A stretch of DNA of 64,000 bases from Mercurialis annua (GCF_937616625.2 NC_065576.1:17696001-17760000), one strand, 5' to 3'. Shown: positions 25,601 to 39,683, counted from the first letter of the stretch. Notes: generated from the sequence alone by a model not told the origin. Numbers and translations: made by a program.

Positions 25601-28600
25601 TTTACAAACGTTACGAAACAAAACCAAATGTTTCACCTTTTTAGCGATTCTAGCCCTACGTTTACAAACGTTATGAAACAAATTCAAATGTTTCCTCATT
25701 TTATTGATTTCAGCCAAACGTTTAAAACGTTACGAAACAAATCCAAATGTTTCACCTTTTTAGCGATTTAAGCCAAAAGTTTACAAATATTACGAAACAA
25801 ATCCAAACGTTTCACCTTTTTAGCGATTGAAGCCAAACGTTTACAAACGTTATAAAACAAATACAAATAATTTACATTTTTAACAATTTAAGCCAAACGT
25901 TTACAAACGTTACGAAACAAAACCAAGCGTTTCACCTTTTTTGCAATTTAAGCCAAACATTTACATATATAACGAAACAAATCCAAGCATTTCACCTTTT
26001 TAGCAATTTAAGCCAAACGTTTACAAACGATATGAAACAAATCCAAGTATTTCACCTTTTTTAGCAATTTAAGCCAAACGTTTACAAACTTTACGAAACA
26101 AATCCAAGTATTTCACCTTTTTAACGATTTAAGCCAAACGTTTACAAACGATACGAAACAAATCCAAACGCTTCCCCTTTTTAGCGATTTATGCCAAACG
26201 TTTATAAACGCTACGAAACAAATCCAAACGTTTCCCCTTTTTAGCAATTTAAGCCAAACAATTACAAACGTTACGAAACAAATCCAAGCGTTTCTCCTTT
26301 TTAGCAATTTCAGCCAAACATTTACAAACGTTACTAAAAAAATCAAAGTGTTTCACCTTTTTATCAATTTAAGTGCTAAGTTTACAAACGTTACGAAACA
26401 AATCCAAACGTTTCACCTTCTTAGCGATTTAAGCCGAATGTTTACAAACGTAACGAAACAAAACCAAATGTTTCACCTTTTTAGCGATTCTAGCCCTACC
26501 TTAACAAACGTAATGAAACAAATTCAAATGTTTCCTCATTTTAATGATTTCAGCCAAACGTTTAAAAATTTACGAAACAAATCCAAATGTTTCACCTTTT
26601 TAGCTATTTAAGCCAAACGCTTACAAACGTTATGAAACAAATCCAAACATTTCACGTTTTTAGCAATTTAAGCCAAACGTTTACAAACGTTACGAAACAA
26701 AACCAAGCGTTTCACCTTTTTTGTAATTTAAGTCAAACGTTTACAAATGTACCGAAACAAATCCAAGCGTTTCACCTTTTTAGCAATATAAGCCAAACGT
26801 TTACAAACGATACGAAACAAATTCAAGCGTTTCACCTTTTTAGCAATTTAGGCCAAACGTTTACAAACCTTACGAAACAAATCCAAATATTTCACCTTTT
26901 TATAGACTTAAGCCAAACGTTTACAAACGGTACGAAACAAATCCAAACGTTTCTCCTTTTTAGCGATTGAAGCCAAACCTTTACAAACGTTACGAAACAA
27001 ATCCAAACGTTTCACATTTTTAGCAATTTAAGCCAAACGTTTACAAAGGTTACGAAACAAAAACCAAGCGTTTCACCTTATTAGAAATTTAAGCAAAACG
27101 TTTACAAACGTAACGAAACAAATCCAAGCGTTTCGCCTTTTTAGCAATTTCAGCCAAACGTTTTCAGACGTTACAAAACAAATCCAATCGTTTCACCCTT
27201 TTAGCAATTTAAGCCAAACGTTTACGAACGTTAGGAAACAAATCCAAATATTTCACCTTTTTAGCGATTTAAGTCAAACGTTTACAAACGGTACAAAAAA
27301 ATCCAAACGTTACATCGTTTTAACGATTTAAGCCAAGCGTTTACAAACGCTACGAAAGAAATCCAAACGTTTCACCTTCTTAGCGATGTATGCCAAACGT
27401 TTACAAACGTTACGAAACAAATCCAAGCGTTTCCCCTTTTTAGTAATTTAAGCCAAACGTTTACAAACGTTAAGAAATAAATCCAAAAGTTTGACCTTTT
27501 TAGAAATTTAAGTTAAATGTTTAGAAACGTTACGAAACAAATCCAAAAGTTTCACCTTTTTAGCGATTTAGGCCAAACCTTTACAAAGGTTATGAAACAA
27601 ATCCAAATGTTTCACCTTTTTAGCGATTGAAGCCAAACGTTTACAAACGTTATGAAACAAATCCAAACATTTCACGTTTTTAGCAATTTAAGCCAAACGT
27701 GTACAAAGGTTACGAAACAAAAACCAAGCGTTTCACCTTTTTAGCATTTTAAGCAAAACGTTTACAAACGTAACGAAACAAATCCAAGCGTTTTGCCTTT
27801 TTAGCAATTTCAGCCAAACGTTTACAAAGGTTATGAAACAAATCCAAGCGTTTCACCCTTTTAGCAATTTAAGCCAAACGTTTACAAACGTTACGAAACA
27901 AATCCAAACATTTCACCTCTTTAGCGATTTAAGCCAAACGTTTACGAACGGTACAAAACAAATTCAAATGTTTCATCTTTTTACCGATTTAAGCCAAACG
28001 TTTACAAATGCTATGAAACAAATTCTAACGTTTCACCTTTTTAGCGATTTAAGCCAAACGTTTACAAACTTTACGAAACAAATCCAAGCGTTTCACCTTT
28101 TTATTAATTTAAGCCAAATGTTTTTTAGAGATTTAAGCCAAACATTTACAAATATTACGAAACAAATCCAAACGTTTCTCCTTTTTAGCGATTGAAGCCA
28201 AACATTTACAAACGTTACGAAACAAATCCAAACATTTCCCATTTTTATCAATTTAAGCCAAACGTTTACAAACGTTACAAAACAAAACCAAGCGTTTCAC
28301 CTTTTTTGCAATTTAAGCCAAACGTTTACAAACGTAACGAAACAAATCCAAGCATTTCACCTTTTTAGCAATTTAAGCCAAACGTTTACAAACGATACGA
28401 AACACATCCAATCGTTTTACCTTTTTAGCAATTTAAGCTAAACGTTTCCAAACGTTACGAAACAAATCCAAACATTTCACCTTTTTAGCGATTTAAGCCA
28501 AACGCTTACAAACGGTACGAAACAAATCCAAACATTTCACCTTTTTAGCGATTTATGGGTAACGTTTACAAACGTTCCGAAATAAATCCAAACGTTTCAC

Positions 28601-31600
28601 CATTTTAGCGATTAAAGCCAAATGTTTACAAACGTTACGAAACAAATCCAAACGTTTCATATTTTTAGCAATTTAAGCGAAATGTGTACAAAGGTTACGA
28701 AACAAAAACCAAGCGTTTCATCTTTTTAGCAATTTAAGCAAAACGTTTGCAAACGTAACGAAACAAATCCAAGCGTTTTGCCTTTTTAGCAATCTCAGCC
28801 AAACGTTTACAAAACGTTATGAAACAAATCCAAGCGTTTCGCCCTTTTAGCAATTTAAGCCAAACATTTATAAACGTTACGAAACAAATCCAAACATTTC
28901 ACCTTTTTAGCGATTTAAGCCAAACGTTTACGAACGGTACAAAACAAATTTAAACGTTTCATCTTTTTACCGATTTAAGCCAAACGTTTACAAATGCTAC
29001 GAAACAAATTCAAACGTTTCACCTTTTTAGTAATTTAAGCGAAACGTTTACAAACGTTACCAAACAAATCCAAGCGTTTCACCTTGTTATTAATTTAAGC
29101 CAAACATTTACAAACGTTACGAAACAAATCCAAGCGTTTCACCTTTTTAGCAAATTAAGCTAAATGTTTACAAACGTTATGAAAAAAATCCAAACTTTTC
29201 ACCTTTTTAGCGATTTAGGCCAAACATTTACAAAGGTTATGAAAGAAATCCAAATGTTTCACCTTTTTAGCAAATTAAGCCAAACGTTTACAAATGTTAC
29301 AAAAAAAATCCAAGCGTTTCACCTGTTTAGCAATTTAAGCCAATACAAAAGTTACGAAACAAATCCAAGCTTTTCACCTTTTTAGCAATTTAAGTCAAAC
29401 GTTTACATACATTACGAAACAAATCCAAGTGTTTGAACTTTCTAGCAATTTAAGCCAAACGTTTACAAACGTTACGAAATAAATCCAAACGTTTCACCTT
29501 CTTAGCGATTTAAGCCGAATGTTTACAAACGTTACGAAACAAAACCAAATGTTTTACCTTCTTAGCGATTCTAGCCCTACGTTTACAAACGTTACGAAAC
29601 AAATTCAAATGTTTCCTCATTTTAGTGATTTTAGCCAAACGTTTAAAATGTTACGAAACAAATCCAAATGTTTCACCTTTTTCGCGATTTAAGCCAAACG
29701 TTTACAAACATTACGAAACAAATCCAAACGTTTCACCTTTTTAGCGATTGAATCCAAACGTTTACAAACGTTATGAAACAAATCCAAACATTTCACATTG
29801 TTAGCAATTTAAGCCAAACGTTTACAAACGTTACGAAACAAAACCAAGCGTTTCACCTTTTTTGCAATTTAAGCCAAACGTTTACAAATGTAACGAAACA
29901 AATGCAAGCATTTCACCTTTTTAGCAATTTAAGCCAAATGTTTACAAAGTATACGAAACAAATCCAAGAGTTTCACCTTTTTAGCAATTTAAGTTAAATG
30001 TTTACAAACGTTACGAAACGAAGCCAAACGTTTCCCCTTTTTAGCGATTTAGGCCAAACGTTTACAAAGGTTATGAAATAAATCCAAATGTTTCACCTTT
30101 TTAGCGATTGAAGCCAAACGTTTACAAACGTTATGAAACAAATCCAAACATTTCACGTTTTTAGCAATTTAAGCCAAACGTTTACAAACGTTACGAAACT
30201 AAACCAAGCGTTTGACCTTTTTTGCAATTTAAGCCAAACGTTTACAAATGTACCGAAACAAATCCAAGCGTTTCACCTTTTTAGCAATATAAGCCAAACG
30301 TTTACAAAAGATACGAAACAAATTCAGGCGTTTAACCTTTTTAGCAATTTAAGCCAAACGTTTACAAACTTTACGAAACAAATCTTTCACCTTTTTCGCG
30401 ATTTAAGCCAAAATTTACAAACGGTATGAAACAAATCCAAATGTTTCACCTTTTTAGCGATTGAAGCCAAACGTTTACAAACGTTATGAAACAAATCCAA
30501 ACGTTTCCCATTTTTAGTAATTTAAGCCAAACGTTTACAAAGGTTACGAAACAAAAACAAAGCGTTTCACCTTATTAGCAATTTAAGCAAAACGTTTACA
30601 AACGTAACGAAACAAATCCAAGCGTTTCGCCTTTTTAGCAATTTCAGCCAAACGTTTACAAACGTTACAAAACAAATCCAATCCTTTTACCCTTTTAGTA
30701 ATTTAAGTCAATCGTTTATGAACGTTAGCAAACAAATCCAAACATTTCACCTTTTTAGAGATTTAAGTCAAACGTTTACAAACGGTACAAAAAATCCAAA
30801 CGTTTCATCTTTTTAACGATTTAAGCCAAGCGTTTACAAACGCTACGAAACAAATCCAAGCGTTTCCCCTTTTTAGTAATTTAAGCCAAACATTTACAAA
30901 CGTTAAGAAACAAATCCAAGAGTTTCATCTTTTGAGAAATTTAAGTTAAATGCTTACCAACGTTACGAAACAAATCCAAAAGTTTCATCTTTTTAGCGAT
31001 TTAGGCCAAACGTTTACAAATGTTATGAAACAAATCCAAATGTTTCACCTTTTTAGCGATTTAGGCCAAACGTTTACAAATATTACTAAACAAATCCAAA
31101 CGTTTCCCCTTTTTAGCGATTGAAGCCAAACGTTTACAAACGTTACGAAACAAATCCAAACATTTCACATTTTTAGCAATTTAAGCCAAACGTTTACAAA
31201 CGCTACGAAACAAAACCAAGCATTTCACCTTTTTTGCAATTTTAGCCAAACGTTTACAAACGATATGAAACAAATCCAAGCATTTCACCTTTTTACCAAT
31301 TTAAGCCAAACGTTTACAAACGTTACGAAACATATCCAAACATTTCACCTTTTTAGCGATTTAAGTCAAACGTTTACAAACGGTACGAAACAAATCCAAA
31401 CATTTCACCTTTTTAGCGATTTATGCCTAACGTTTACAAACAATACGAAACAAATTCAAACGTTTCACCATTTTAGCGATTGAAGCCAAATCTTTACAAA
31501 CGTTACGAAACAAATCCAAACGTTTCATATTTTTAGCAATTTAAGCCAAAAGAGTACAAAGGTTACGAAACAAAAACCAAGCGTTTCACCTTTTTAGCAA

Positions 31601-33300
31601 TTTAAGCAAAACGTTTACAAACGTAACGAAACAAATCCAAGCGTTTTGCCTTTTTAGCAATTTCAGCCAAACGTTTACAAACGTTATGAAACAAATCCAA
31701 GAGTTTCGCTCTTTTAGCAATTTAAGCCAAATGTTTAAAAACTTTACGAAACAAATTCAAACATTTCACCGTTTTAGCGATTTAAGCCAAACATTTACGA
31801 ACGGTACAAAACAAATCCAAACGTTTCATCTTTTTACCGATTTAAGCCAAACATTTACAAATGCTACGAAACAAATTCAAACGTTTCACCTTTTTAGCAA
31901 TTTAAGCCAAACGTTACGAAACAAATCCAAGCTTTTCACCTTTTTATTAAATTAAGCTAAATGTTTACAAACGTTATGAAACAAATCAAAAAGTTTCACC
32001 TTTTTAGCGAGTTAGGCCAAATGTTTACAAAGGTTATGAAACAAATCCAAATGTTTCACCTTTTTAGCGATTTAAGCCAAACGTTTACAAATTTTACGAA
32101 ACAAATCCAAACATTTCACATTTTTAGCAATTTAAGCCAAACGTTTACAAACGTTACGAAACAAAACCAAGCGTTTCACCTTTTTTGCAATTTAAGCCAA
32201 ACGTTTACAAACGTAACGAAACAAATCCAAACATTTCACCTTTTTAGCGATTTAAGCCAAACGTTTACATACGGTACGAAACAAATCCAAATATTTCACC
32301 TTTTTAGCGATTTATGCCTAACGTTTACAAACGTTACGAAACAAATCCAAACATTTCACCATTTTAGCGATTGAAGCTAAATGTTTACAAACGTTACGAA
32401 ACAAATCCAAACCTTTCACATTTTTAGCAATTTAAGCCAAACGTGTACAAAGGCTACGAAACAAAAATCAAGCGTTTCACCTTTTTAGCAATTTAAGCAA
32501 AACGTTTACAAACGTAACGAAACAAATCCAAGCGTTTTGCCTTTTTAGCAATTTCAGCAAAACGTTTACAAACGTTATGAAACAAATCCAAGCGTTTCGC
32601 CCTTTTAGCAATTTAAACCAAACGTTTACAAACGTTACGAAAGAAGTCCAAACATTTCAACTTTTTAGCGATTTAAGCCAAACGTTTACGAACGGTACAA
32701 AACAAATTCAAACGTTTCATCTTTTTACCGATTTAAGCCAAACGTTTACAAATGCTACGAAACAAATTCAAACGTTTCCCCTTTTTAGTGATTTAAGCCA
32801 AACGTTTACAAACGTTACGAAAACAATCCAAGCGTTTCGCCTTTTTATTAATTTAAGCCAAACGTTTACAAACGTTACGAAACAAATTCAAGCGTTTTAC
32901 CTTTTTAGCAAATTAAGCTAAATGTTTACAAACGTTACGAAAAAAATCCAAACGTTTCCCCTTTTTAGCGATTTAGGCCAAACGTTTACAAAGGTTATGA
33001 AACAAATCCAATTGTTTCACCTTTTTAGCAAATTAAGCCAAACGTTTACAAATGTTACGAAAAAAATCCAAGCGTTTCATCTGTTTAGCAAATTAAGCCA
33101 AAGTTTTACAAAAGTTACGAAACAAATCTAAGCTTTTCTCCTTTTTAGCAATTTAAGTCAAACGTTTACAAACATTACTAAACAAATCCAAGTGTTTGAA
33201 CTTTCTAGCAATTTAAGCCCAACCTTTACAAACGTTACGAAACAAATCCAAATGTTTCACCTTCTTAGCGATTTAAGCCGAATGTTTACAAACGTTACGA
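22646..33300 (+). repeat. 60-bp satellite with irregular higher-order repeats
   Basis: Head-to-tail monomers, mostly exactly 60 bp, so variants line up over long distances. A marked two- to three-monomer cassette, containing ACGAAACAAAAACCAAGCG (a 61-bp monomer) followed by AAGCAAAACGTTTACAAACG, recurs near 23340, 24840, 27055, 27715, 28700, 31565 and 32455 (also near 5470 and 21400, with a diverged form near 30545). Spacing varies from about 660 bp to over 2 kb. A longer block around 25511-25771 is repeated at 26348-26611. This is higher-order structure built by repeated local duplication. No gene seen. Confidence 0.93.
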
Positions 33301-35425
33301 AACAAAACCAAATGTTTCACCTTTTTAGCAATTTAATCCAAACGTTTACGGACGGTACAAAACAAATTCAAACGTTTCATCTTTTTACCGATTTAAGCCA
33401 AACGTTTACGAACGGTACAAAACAAATTCAAACGTTTCAACTTTTTAATGATTTAAGCCAAACGTTTACAAACGTTACGAAACAAATCCGAGCATTTCAC
33501 CTTTTTATTTACTTAAGCCAAACGTTTACAAACGTTACGAAAAAAATCCAAATGTTTCACCTTTTTAGCGATTTAGGCCAAACGTTTACAAAGGTTATGA
33601 AACAAATCCAATTGTTTCACCTTTTTAGCAAATTAAGCCAAACGTTTACAAATGTTACGAAAAAAATCCAAGCGTTTCACCTGTTTAGCAAATTAAGCCA
33701 AACGTTTACAAAAGTTACGAAACAAATCTAAGCTTTTCTCCTTTTTAGCAATTTAAGTCAAACGTTTACAAACATTACTAAACAAATCCAAGTGTTTGAA
33801 CTTTCTAGCAATTTAAGCCCAACCTTTACAAACGTTACGAAACAAATCCAAATGTTTCACCTTCTTAGCGATTTAAGCCGAATGTTTACAAACGTTACGA
33901 AACAAAACCAAATGTTTCACCTTTTTAGCAATTTAATCCAAACGTTTACGGACGGTACAAAACAAATTCAAACGTTTCATCTTTTTACCGATTTAAGCCA
34001 AACGTTTACGAACGGTACAAAACAAATTCAAACGTTTCACCTTTTTAGTGATTTAAGCCAAACGTTTACAAACGTTACGAAACAAATCCGAGCGTTTCAC
34101 CTTTTTATTTACTTAAGCCAAACGTTTACAAACGTTACGAAAAAAATCCAAACGTTTCACCTTTTTAGCGATTTAGGCCAAACTTTTACAAAGGTTATGA
34201 AACAAATCCAATTGTTTCACCTTTTTAGCAAATTAAGCCAAACGTTTACAAATATTACGAAACAAATCCAAGCGTTTCACCTGTTTAGCAAATTAAGCCA
34301 AACGTTTACAAAAGTTACGAAACAAATCTAAGGTTTTCACCTTATTAGCAATTTAAGTCAAACGTTTACAAACATTACTAAACAAATCCAAGTGTTTGAA
34401 CATTCGAGCAATTTAAGCCCAACCTATACAAACAATACGTAACAAATCCAAACGTTTCACATTTTTAGTGATTTAAGCCAAACATTTACAAATGTTACGA
34501 AACAAAGCCAAATGTTTAAAAACGTTACGAAACAAATCCAAGCTTTTCACCTTTTTTGAATTTAAGCCAAACGTTTACAAACGTTTCGAAACAAATCCAA
34601 ACGGTTCACCTTATTAGCGATTTAAGCTAAACATTAACAAACGTTACGAAACAAAACCAAACGTTTCACCTTTTTAGTGATTTAAGCCAAACGTTTACAA
34701 AGGTTATGAAACAAACCCAAATGTTTCACCTTTTTAGCGATTTAAGCCAAACGTTTACAAACGTTACGAAACAAATCCAAACGTTTAAAACATTACAAAA
34801 AAAATTCCCAAAGTTTCACCTTTTTAGCGATTTAAGCCAAACGTTTACAAACATAACAAAACAAATCGAAACGTTTCATATTTTTAGCGATTTAAGCCGA
34901 ATGTTTACAAACATTACAAAACAAGGCAAAACGTTTACAAAGGTTATGAAAAAAACCAAATGTTTCACCTTTTTATAGATTTAAGCCAAACGTTTACAAA
35001 CGTTAGGAAACAAAAACGAACATTTCGCCTTTTTACCGATTTAAGCCAAACCTTTACAAACGTTACGAAACAAATCCAAACGTTTAAAACGTTACAAAAA
35101 AAAATCTAAAAGTTTCACCTTTTTAGCGATTTAAGCCAAACGTTTACAAAAATTACGAAACAAATCCAAACGTTTCCCCATTTTAGCGGTTTAAGCCAAA
35201 GTTTACAAACGTTACGAAACAAGTCCAAACGTTTATATTTTTAGCGATTTAAGCCGAATGTTTCCAAACGTTACGAAACAAAACCAAACGTTTAAAACAT
35301 TACGAAAAAAATACAAATGTTTCACATTTTTAGCAATTTTAGCCAAACATTTACAAACGTTACAAAACAAATCCAAGCGTTTCATCTTTTTAGCAATTTA
35401 AGCCAAACGTTTGCAAACGTTACGA
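33301..35425 (+). repeat. 2125-bp satellite higher-order unit, copy 1
   Basis: This 2125-bp stretch is followed at once by a nearly identical copy (35426-37550). It is not a whole number of 60-bp monomers because it contains shortened monomers (for example near 34785-34800 and 35080-35100). The left part itself belongs to a 600-bp (ten-monomer) repeat: 33192-33731 resembles 33792-34331. Confidence 0.93.
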
Positions 35426-37550
35426 AACAAAACCAAATGTTTCACCTTTTTAGCAATTTAATCCAAACGTTTACGGACGGTACAAAACAAATTCAAACGT
35501 TTCATCTTTTTACCGATTTAAGCCAAACGTTTACGAACGGTACAAAACAAATTCAAACGTTTCAACTTTTTAGTGATTTAAGCCAAACGTTTACAAACGT
35601 TACGAAACAAATCCGAGCATTTCACCTTTTTATTTACTTAAGCCAAACGTTTACAAACGTTACGAAAAAAATCCAAATGTTTCACCTTTTTAGCGATTTA
35701 GGCCAAACGTTTACAAAGGTTATGAAACAAATCCAATTGTTTCACCTTTTTAGCAAATTAAGCCAAACGTTTACAAATGTTACGAAAAAAATCCAAGCGT
35801 TTCACCTGTTTAGCAAATTAAGCCAAACGTTTACAAAAGTTACGAAACAAATCTAAGCTTTTCTCCTTTTTAGCAATTTAAGTCAAACGTTTACAAACAT
35901 TACTAAACAAATCCAAGTGTTTGAACTTTCTAGCAATTTAAGCCCAACCTTTACAAACGTTACGAAACAAATCCAAATGTTTCACCTTCTTAGCGATTTA
36001 AGCCGAATGTTTACAAACGTTACGAAACAAAACCAAATGTTTCACCTTTTTAGCAATTTAATCCAAACGTTTACGGACGGTACAAAACAAATTCAAACGT
36101 TTCATCTTTTTACCGATTTAAGCCAAACGTTTACGAACGGTACAAAACAAATTCAAACGTTTCACCTTTTTAGTGATTTAAGCCAAACGTTTACAAACGT
36201 TACGAAACAAATCCGAGCGTTTCACCTTTTTATTTACTTAAGCCAAACGTTTACAAACGTTACGAAAAAAATCCAAACGTTTCACCTTTTTAGCGATTTA
36301 GGCCAAACGTTTACAAAGGTTATGAAACAAATCCAATTGTTTCACCTTTTTAGCAAATTAAGCCAAACGTTTACAAATGTTACGAAACAAATCCAAGCGT
36401 TTCACCTGTTTAGCAAATTAAGCCAAACGTTTACAAAAGTTACGAAACAAATCTAAGGTTTTCACCTTATTAGCAATTTAAGTCAAACGTTTACAAACAT
36501 TACTAAACAAATCCAAGTGTTTGAACATTCGAGCAATTTAAGCCCAACCTATACAAACAATACGTAACAAATCCAAACGTTTCACATTTTTAGTGATTTA
36601 AGCCAAACATTTACAAACGTTACGAAACAAAGCCAAATGTTTAAAAACGTTACGAAACAAATCCAAGCTTTTCACCTTTTTTGAATTTAAGCCAAACGTT
36701 TACAAACGTTTCGAAACAAATCCAAACGGTTCACCTTATTAGCGATTTAAGCTAAACATTAACAAACGTTACGAAACAAAACCAAACGTTTCACCTTTTT
36801 AGTGATTTAAGCCAAACGTTTACAAAGGTTATGAAACAAACCCAAATGTTTCACCTTTTTAGCGATTTAAGCCAAACGTTTACAAACGTTACGAAACAAA
36901 TCCAAACGTTTAAAACATTACAAAAAAAATTCCCAAAGTTTCACCTTTTTAGCGATTTAAGCCAAACGTTTACAAACATAACAAAACAAATCGAAACGTT
37001 TCATATTTTTAGCGATTTAAGCCGAATGTTTACAAACATTACAAAACAAGGCAAAACGTTTACAAAGGTTATGAAAAAAACCAAATGTTTCACCTTTTTA
37101 TAGATTTAAGCCAAACGTTTACAAACGTTAGGAAACAAAAACGAACATTTCGCCTTTTTACCGATTTAAGCCAAACCTTTACAAACGTTACGAAACAAAT
37201 CCAAACGTTTAAAACGTTACAAAAAAAAATCTAAAAGTTTCACCTTTTTAGCGATTTAAGCCAAACGTTTACAAAAATTACGAAACAAATCCAAACGTTT
37301 CCCCATTTTAGCGGTTTAAGCCAAAGTTTACAAACGTTACGAAACAAGTCCAAACGTTTATATTTTTAGCGATTTAAGCCGAATGTTTCCAAACGTTACG
37401 AAACAAAACCAAACGTTTAAAACGTTACGAAAAAAATACAAATGTTTCACATTTTTAGCAATTTTAGCCAAACATTTACAAACGTTACAAAACAAATCCA
37501 AGCGTTTCATCTTTTTAGCAATTTAAGCCAAACGTTTGCAAACGTTACGA
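35426..37550 (+). repeat. 2125-bp satellite higher-order unit, copy 2
   Basis: Near-identical tandem copy of 33301-35425, with only scattered single-base differences in the parts compared. At its end the sequence leaves the unit (ACGAAACAAAGGC near 37550), where the first copy continues into the second (ACGAAACAAAACC at 35422). The low divergence suggests a recent unequal exchange; an assembly artefact is the alternative. Confidence 0.92.
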
Positions 37551-38670
37551 AACAAAGGCAAACATTTCCCCTTTTCAGCGATTTAAGCCAGACATTTACA
37601 AACGTTATGAAACAAATCCAAACGTTTCACCTTTTAAGCGATTTAAGACAAACATTACAAAAGTTATGAAATAAAACACAACGTTTCCTCTTTTTAGCAA
37701 TTTAAGTTAAACGTTTACAATCGTTACGAAACAAAGACACGTTTGTTTCACCTTTTTAGCGATTTGGCTTAAACGTTTACAAATCCAAGCGTTTCACCTT
37801 TTTAGCAATAAAAGCCAAACGTTTACAAACGTCACGAAACAAATCCAAACGTTTCCCCTTTTTAGCGATTTAAGCCAAACGTTTACAAACGTTACGAAAC
37901 AAAACTAAACGGTTCCCCTTTTTAGCGATTTAAGCCAAACGTTTACAAATGTTATGAAATAAAACCAAATGTTTCACCTTTTTAGCAATTTAAGCCAAAT
38001 GTTTACAAACGTCACGAAACAAATCCAAATGTTTCACCTTTTTAGTGATTTAAGCCAAACGTTTACAAACGTTACGAAACAAAACCAAACAGTTCCTCTT
38101 TTTAGCGATTTAAGCCAAAAGTTTACAAATGTTATGAAATAAAACCAAACGTTTCACCTTTTAAGCAATTTAAGCTAAACGTTTACAAAAGTTATGAAAC
38201 AAATCCACGTTTGTTTTACCTTTTTAGCGATTTGGCTTAAACGTTTATAAATCCAAGCGTTTCACCTATTTAACTATTTAAGTCAAACGTTTACAAACGT
38301 TACGAAACAAATCCAGACGTTTCCCTATTTTAGCGATTTAAGCCAAACGTTTACAAACGTTACGAAACAAAACCAAACGTTTCACCTTTTTTAGAGATTT
38401 TAGCCAAAAGTTTATAAATGTTTGGAAAAAAATCCAAACGTTTCACCTTTTTAGCGATTTAAGCCAAACGTTTACAAACGTTTCCAAACGTTACGAAACT
38501 AACCCAAACCTTTCACCTTTTTAGCGATTTCAGCCAAACCTTTACAAACGTTACGAAACAAATCCAAGTGTTTCACCTTTTTAGCGATTTAAGCGAAACG
38601 TTTACAAAGGTTACGAAACAAATCCAAACGTTTCACCTTTTTAGTGATTTAAGCCAAACGTTTACAAACC
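37551..38670 (+). repeat. 60-bp satellite up to the inversion point
   Basis: Ordinary plus-oriented monomers. Two of them, near 37740-37800 and 38205-38260, carry the unusual string GATTTGGCTTAAACG, in which part of the monomer appears flipped, followed by a shortened end. The two lie about 470 bp apart and look like copies of one event. Confidence 0.9.
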
Positions 38671-39683
38671 TTTGTTTCGTAAGGTTTTAAACTTTTATCT
38701 TAAATAGCTAAAATGGGGAAACGTTTGGATTGCTTTCTTAACGTTTTAAACGTTTGGCTTAAATCGCTAAAATGGGGAAACGTTTGGATTTGTTTCGTAA
38801 CATTTGTAAATGTTTGGCTTAAATTGCTAAAAAGGTGAAACATTTGGATTTGTTTCCTAACTTTTGTAAACGTTTGGCTTAAATCGCTAAAAATCTGAAA
38901 CGTTTGGATTTGTTTCATAACGTTTGGTTTTGTTTCGAAATGTATATAAACGTTTTGCTTAAATCGCTAAAAATTTGAAAGGTTTGGTTTTGTTTCGTAA
39001 CGTTTGTAAATGTTTGGCTTAATTGCTAAAAATGTAAAACGTTTGGCTTTGTTTTGTAACGTTTATAAATATTTGGTTTAAATCTCTAAAAAGGTGAAAC
39101 GTTTGGATTTGTTTCGTAAAGTTTGTAAAAGTTTGTCATAAATTGCTAAAAAGGTGAAATGTTTGGTTTTGTTTCACAACGTTTATAAACGTTTGGCTTA
39201 AATCACTAAAAAGGGGAAACGTTTGGATTTGTTTCGTAACGTTTGTAAATTTTTGGCTTAAATTGCAAAAAATGTGACACGTTTGGATTTGTTTCGTAAT
39301 GTTGGTAAATGTTTGGCTTAAATCGCTAAAAAGGTGACACGTTTGGATTTGTTTCGTAACTTTTGTAAACGTTTGGCTTAAATCGCTAAAATGAGGAAAC
39401 GTTAACGTTTGTAAACATTTGGCTTCAATCACTAAAAAGGTGAAACGTTTGGATTTGTTTCGTTATGTTTGTAAATATTCGGCTTAAATCGCTAAAAAGG
39501 TGAAACGTTTCGATTATTTTCATAACGTTTCTAAACGTTCGGCTTACATTGATAAAAAGGTGAAACGTTTAGATTTGTTTCGTAACGTTTGTAAACGTTT
39601 TGTTGAAATCGCTAAAAAGCTGAAAAGTTTGGATTTTTTTCTTAACATTTTTAAACGTTTGGCTAAAATTGCTTAAAAGGGGA
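38671..39683 (-). repeat. 60-bp satellite, inverted orientation
   Basis: At about 38670 the array switches from plus to minus: TTTACAAACC runs straight into TTTGTTTCGTAAGG. From there monomers read as the reverse complement (GGCTTAAATCGCTAAAAAGG) up to the CACTA element. The same orientation continues on the far side of the transposon at 48004, so both flanks belonged to one array. Confidence 0.95.
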
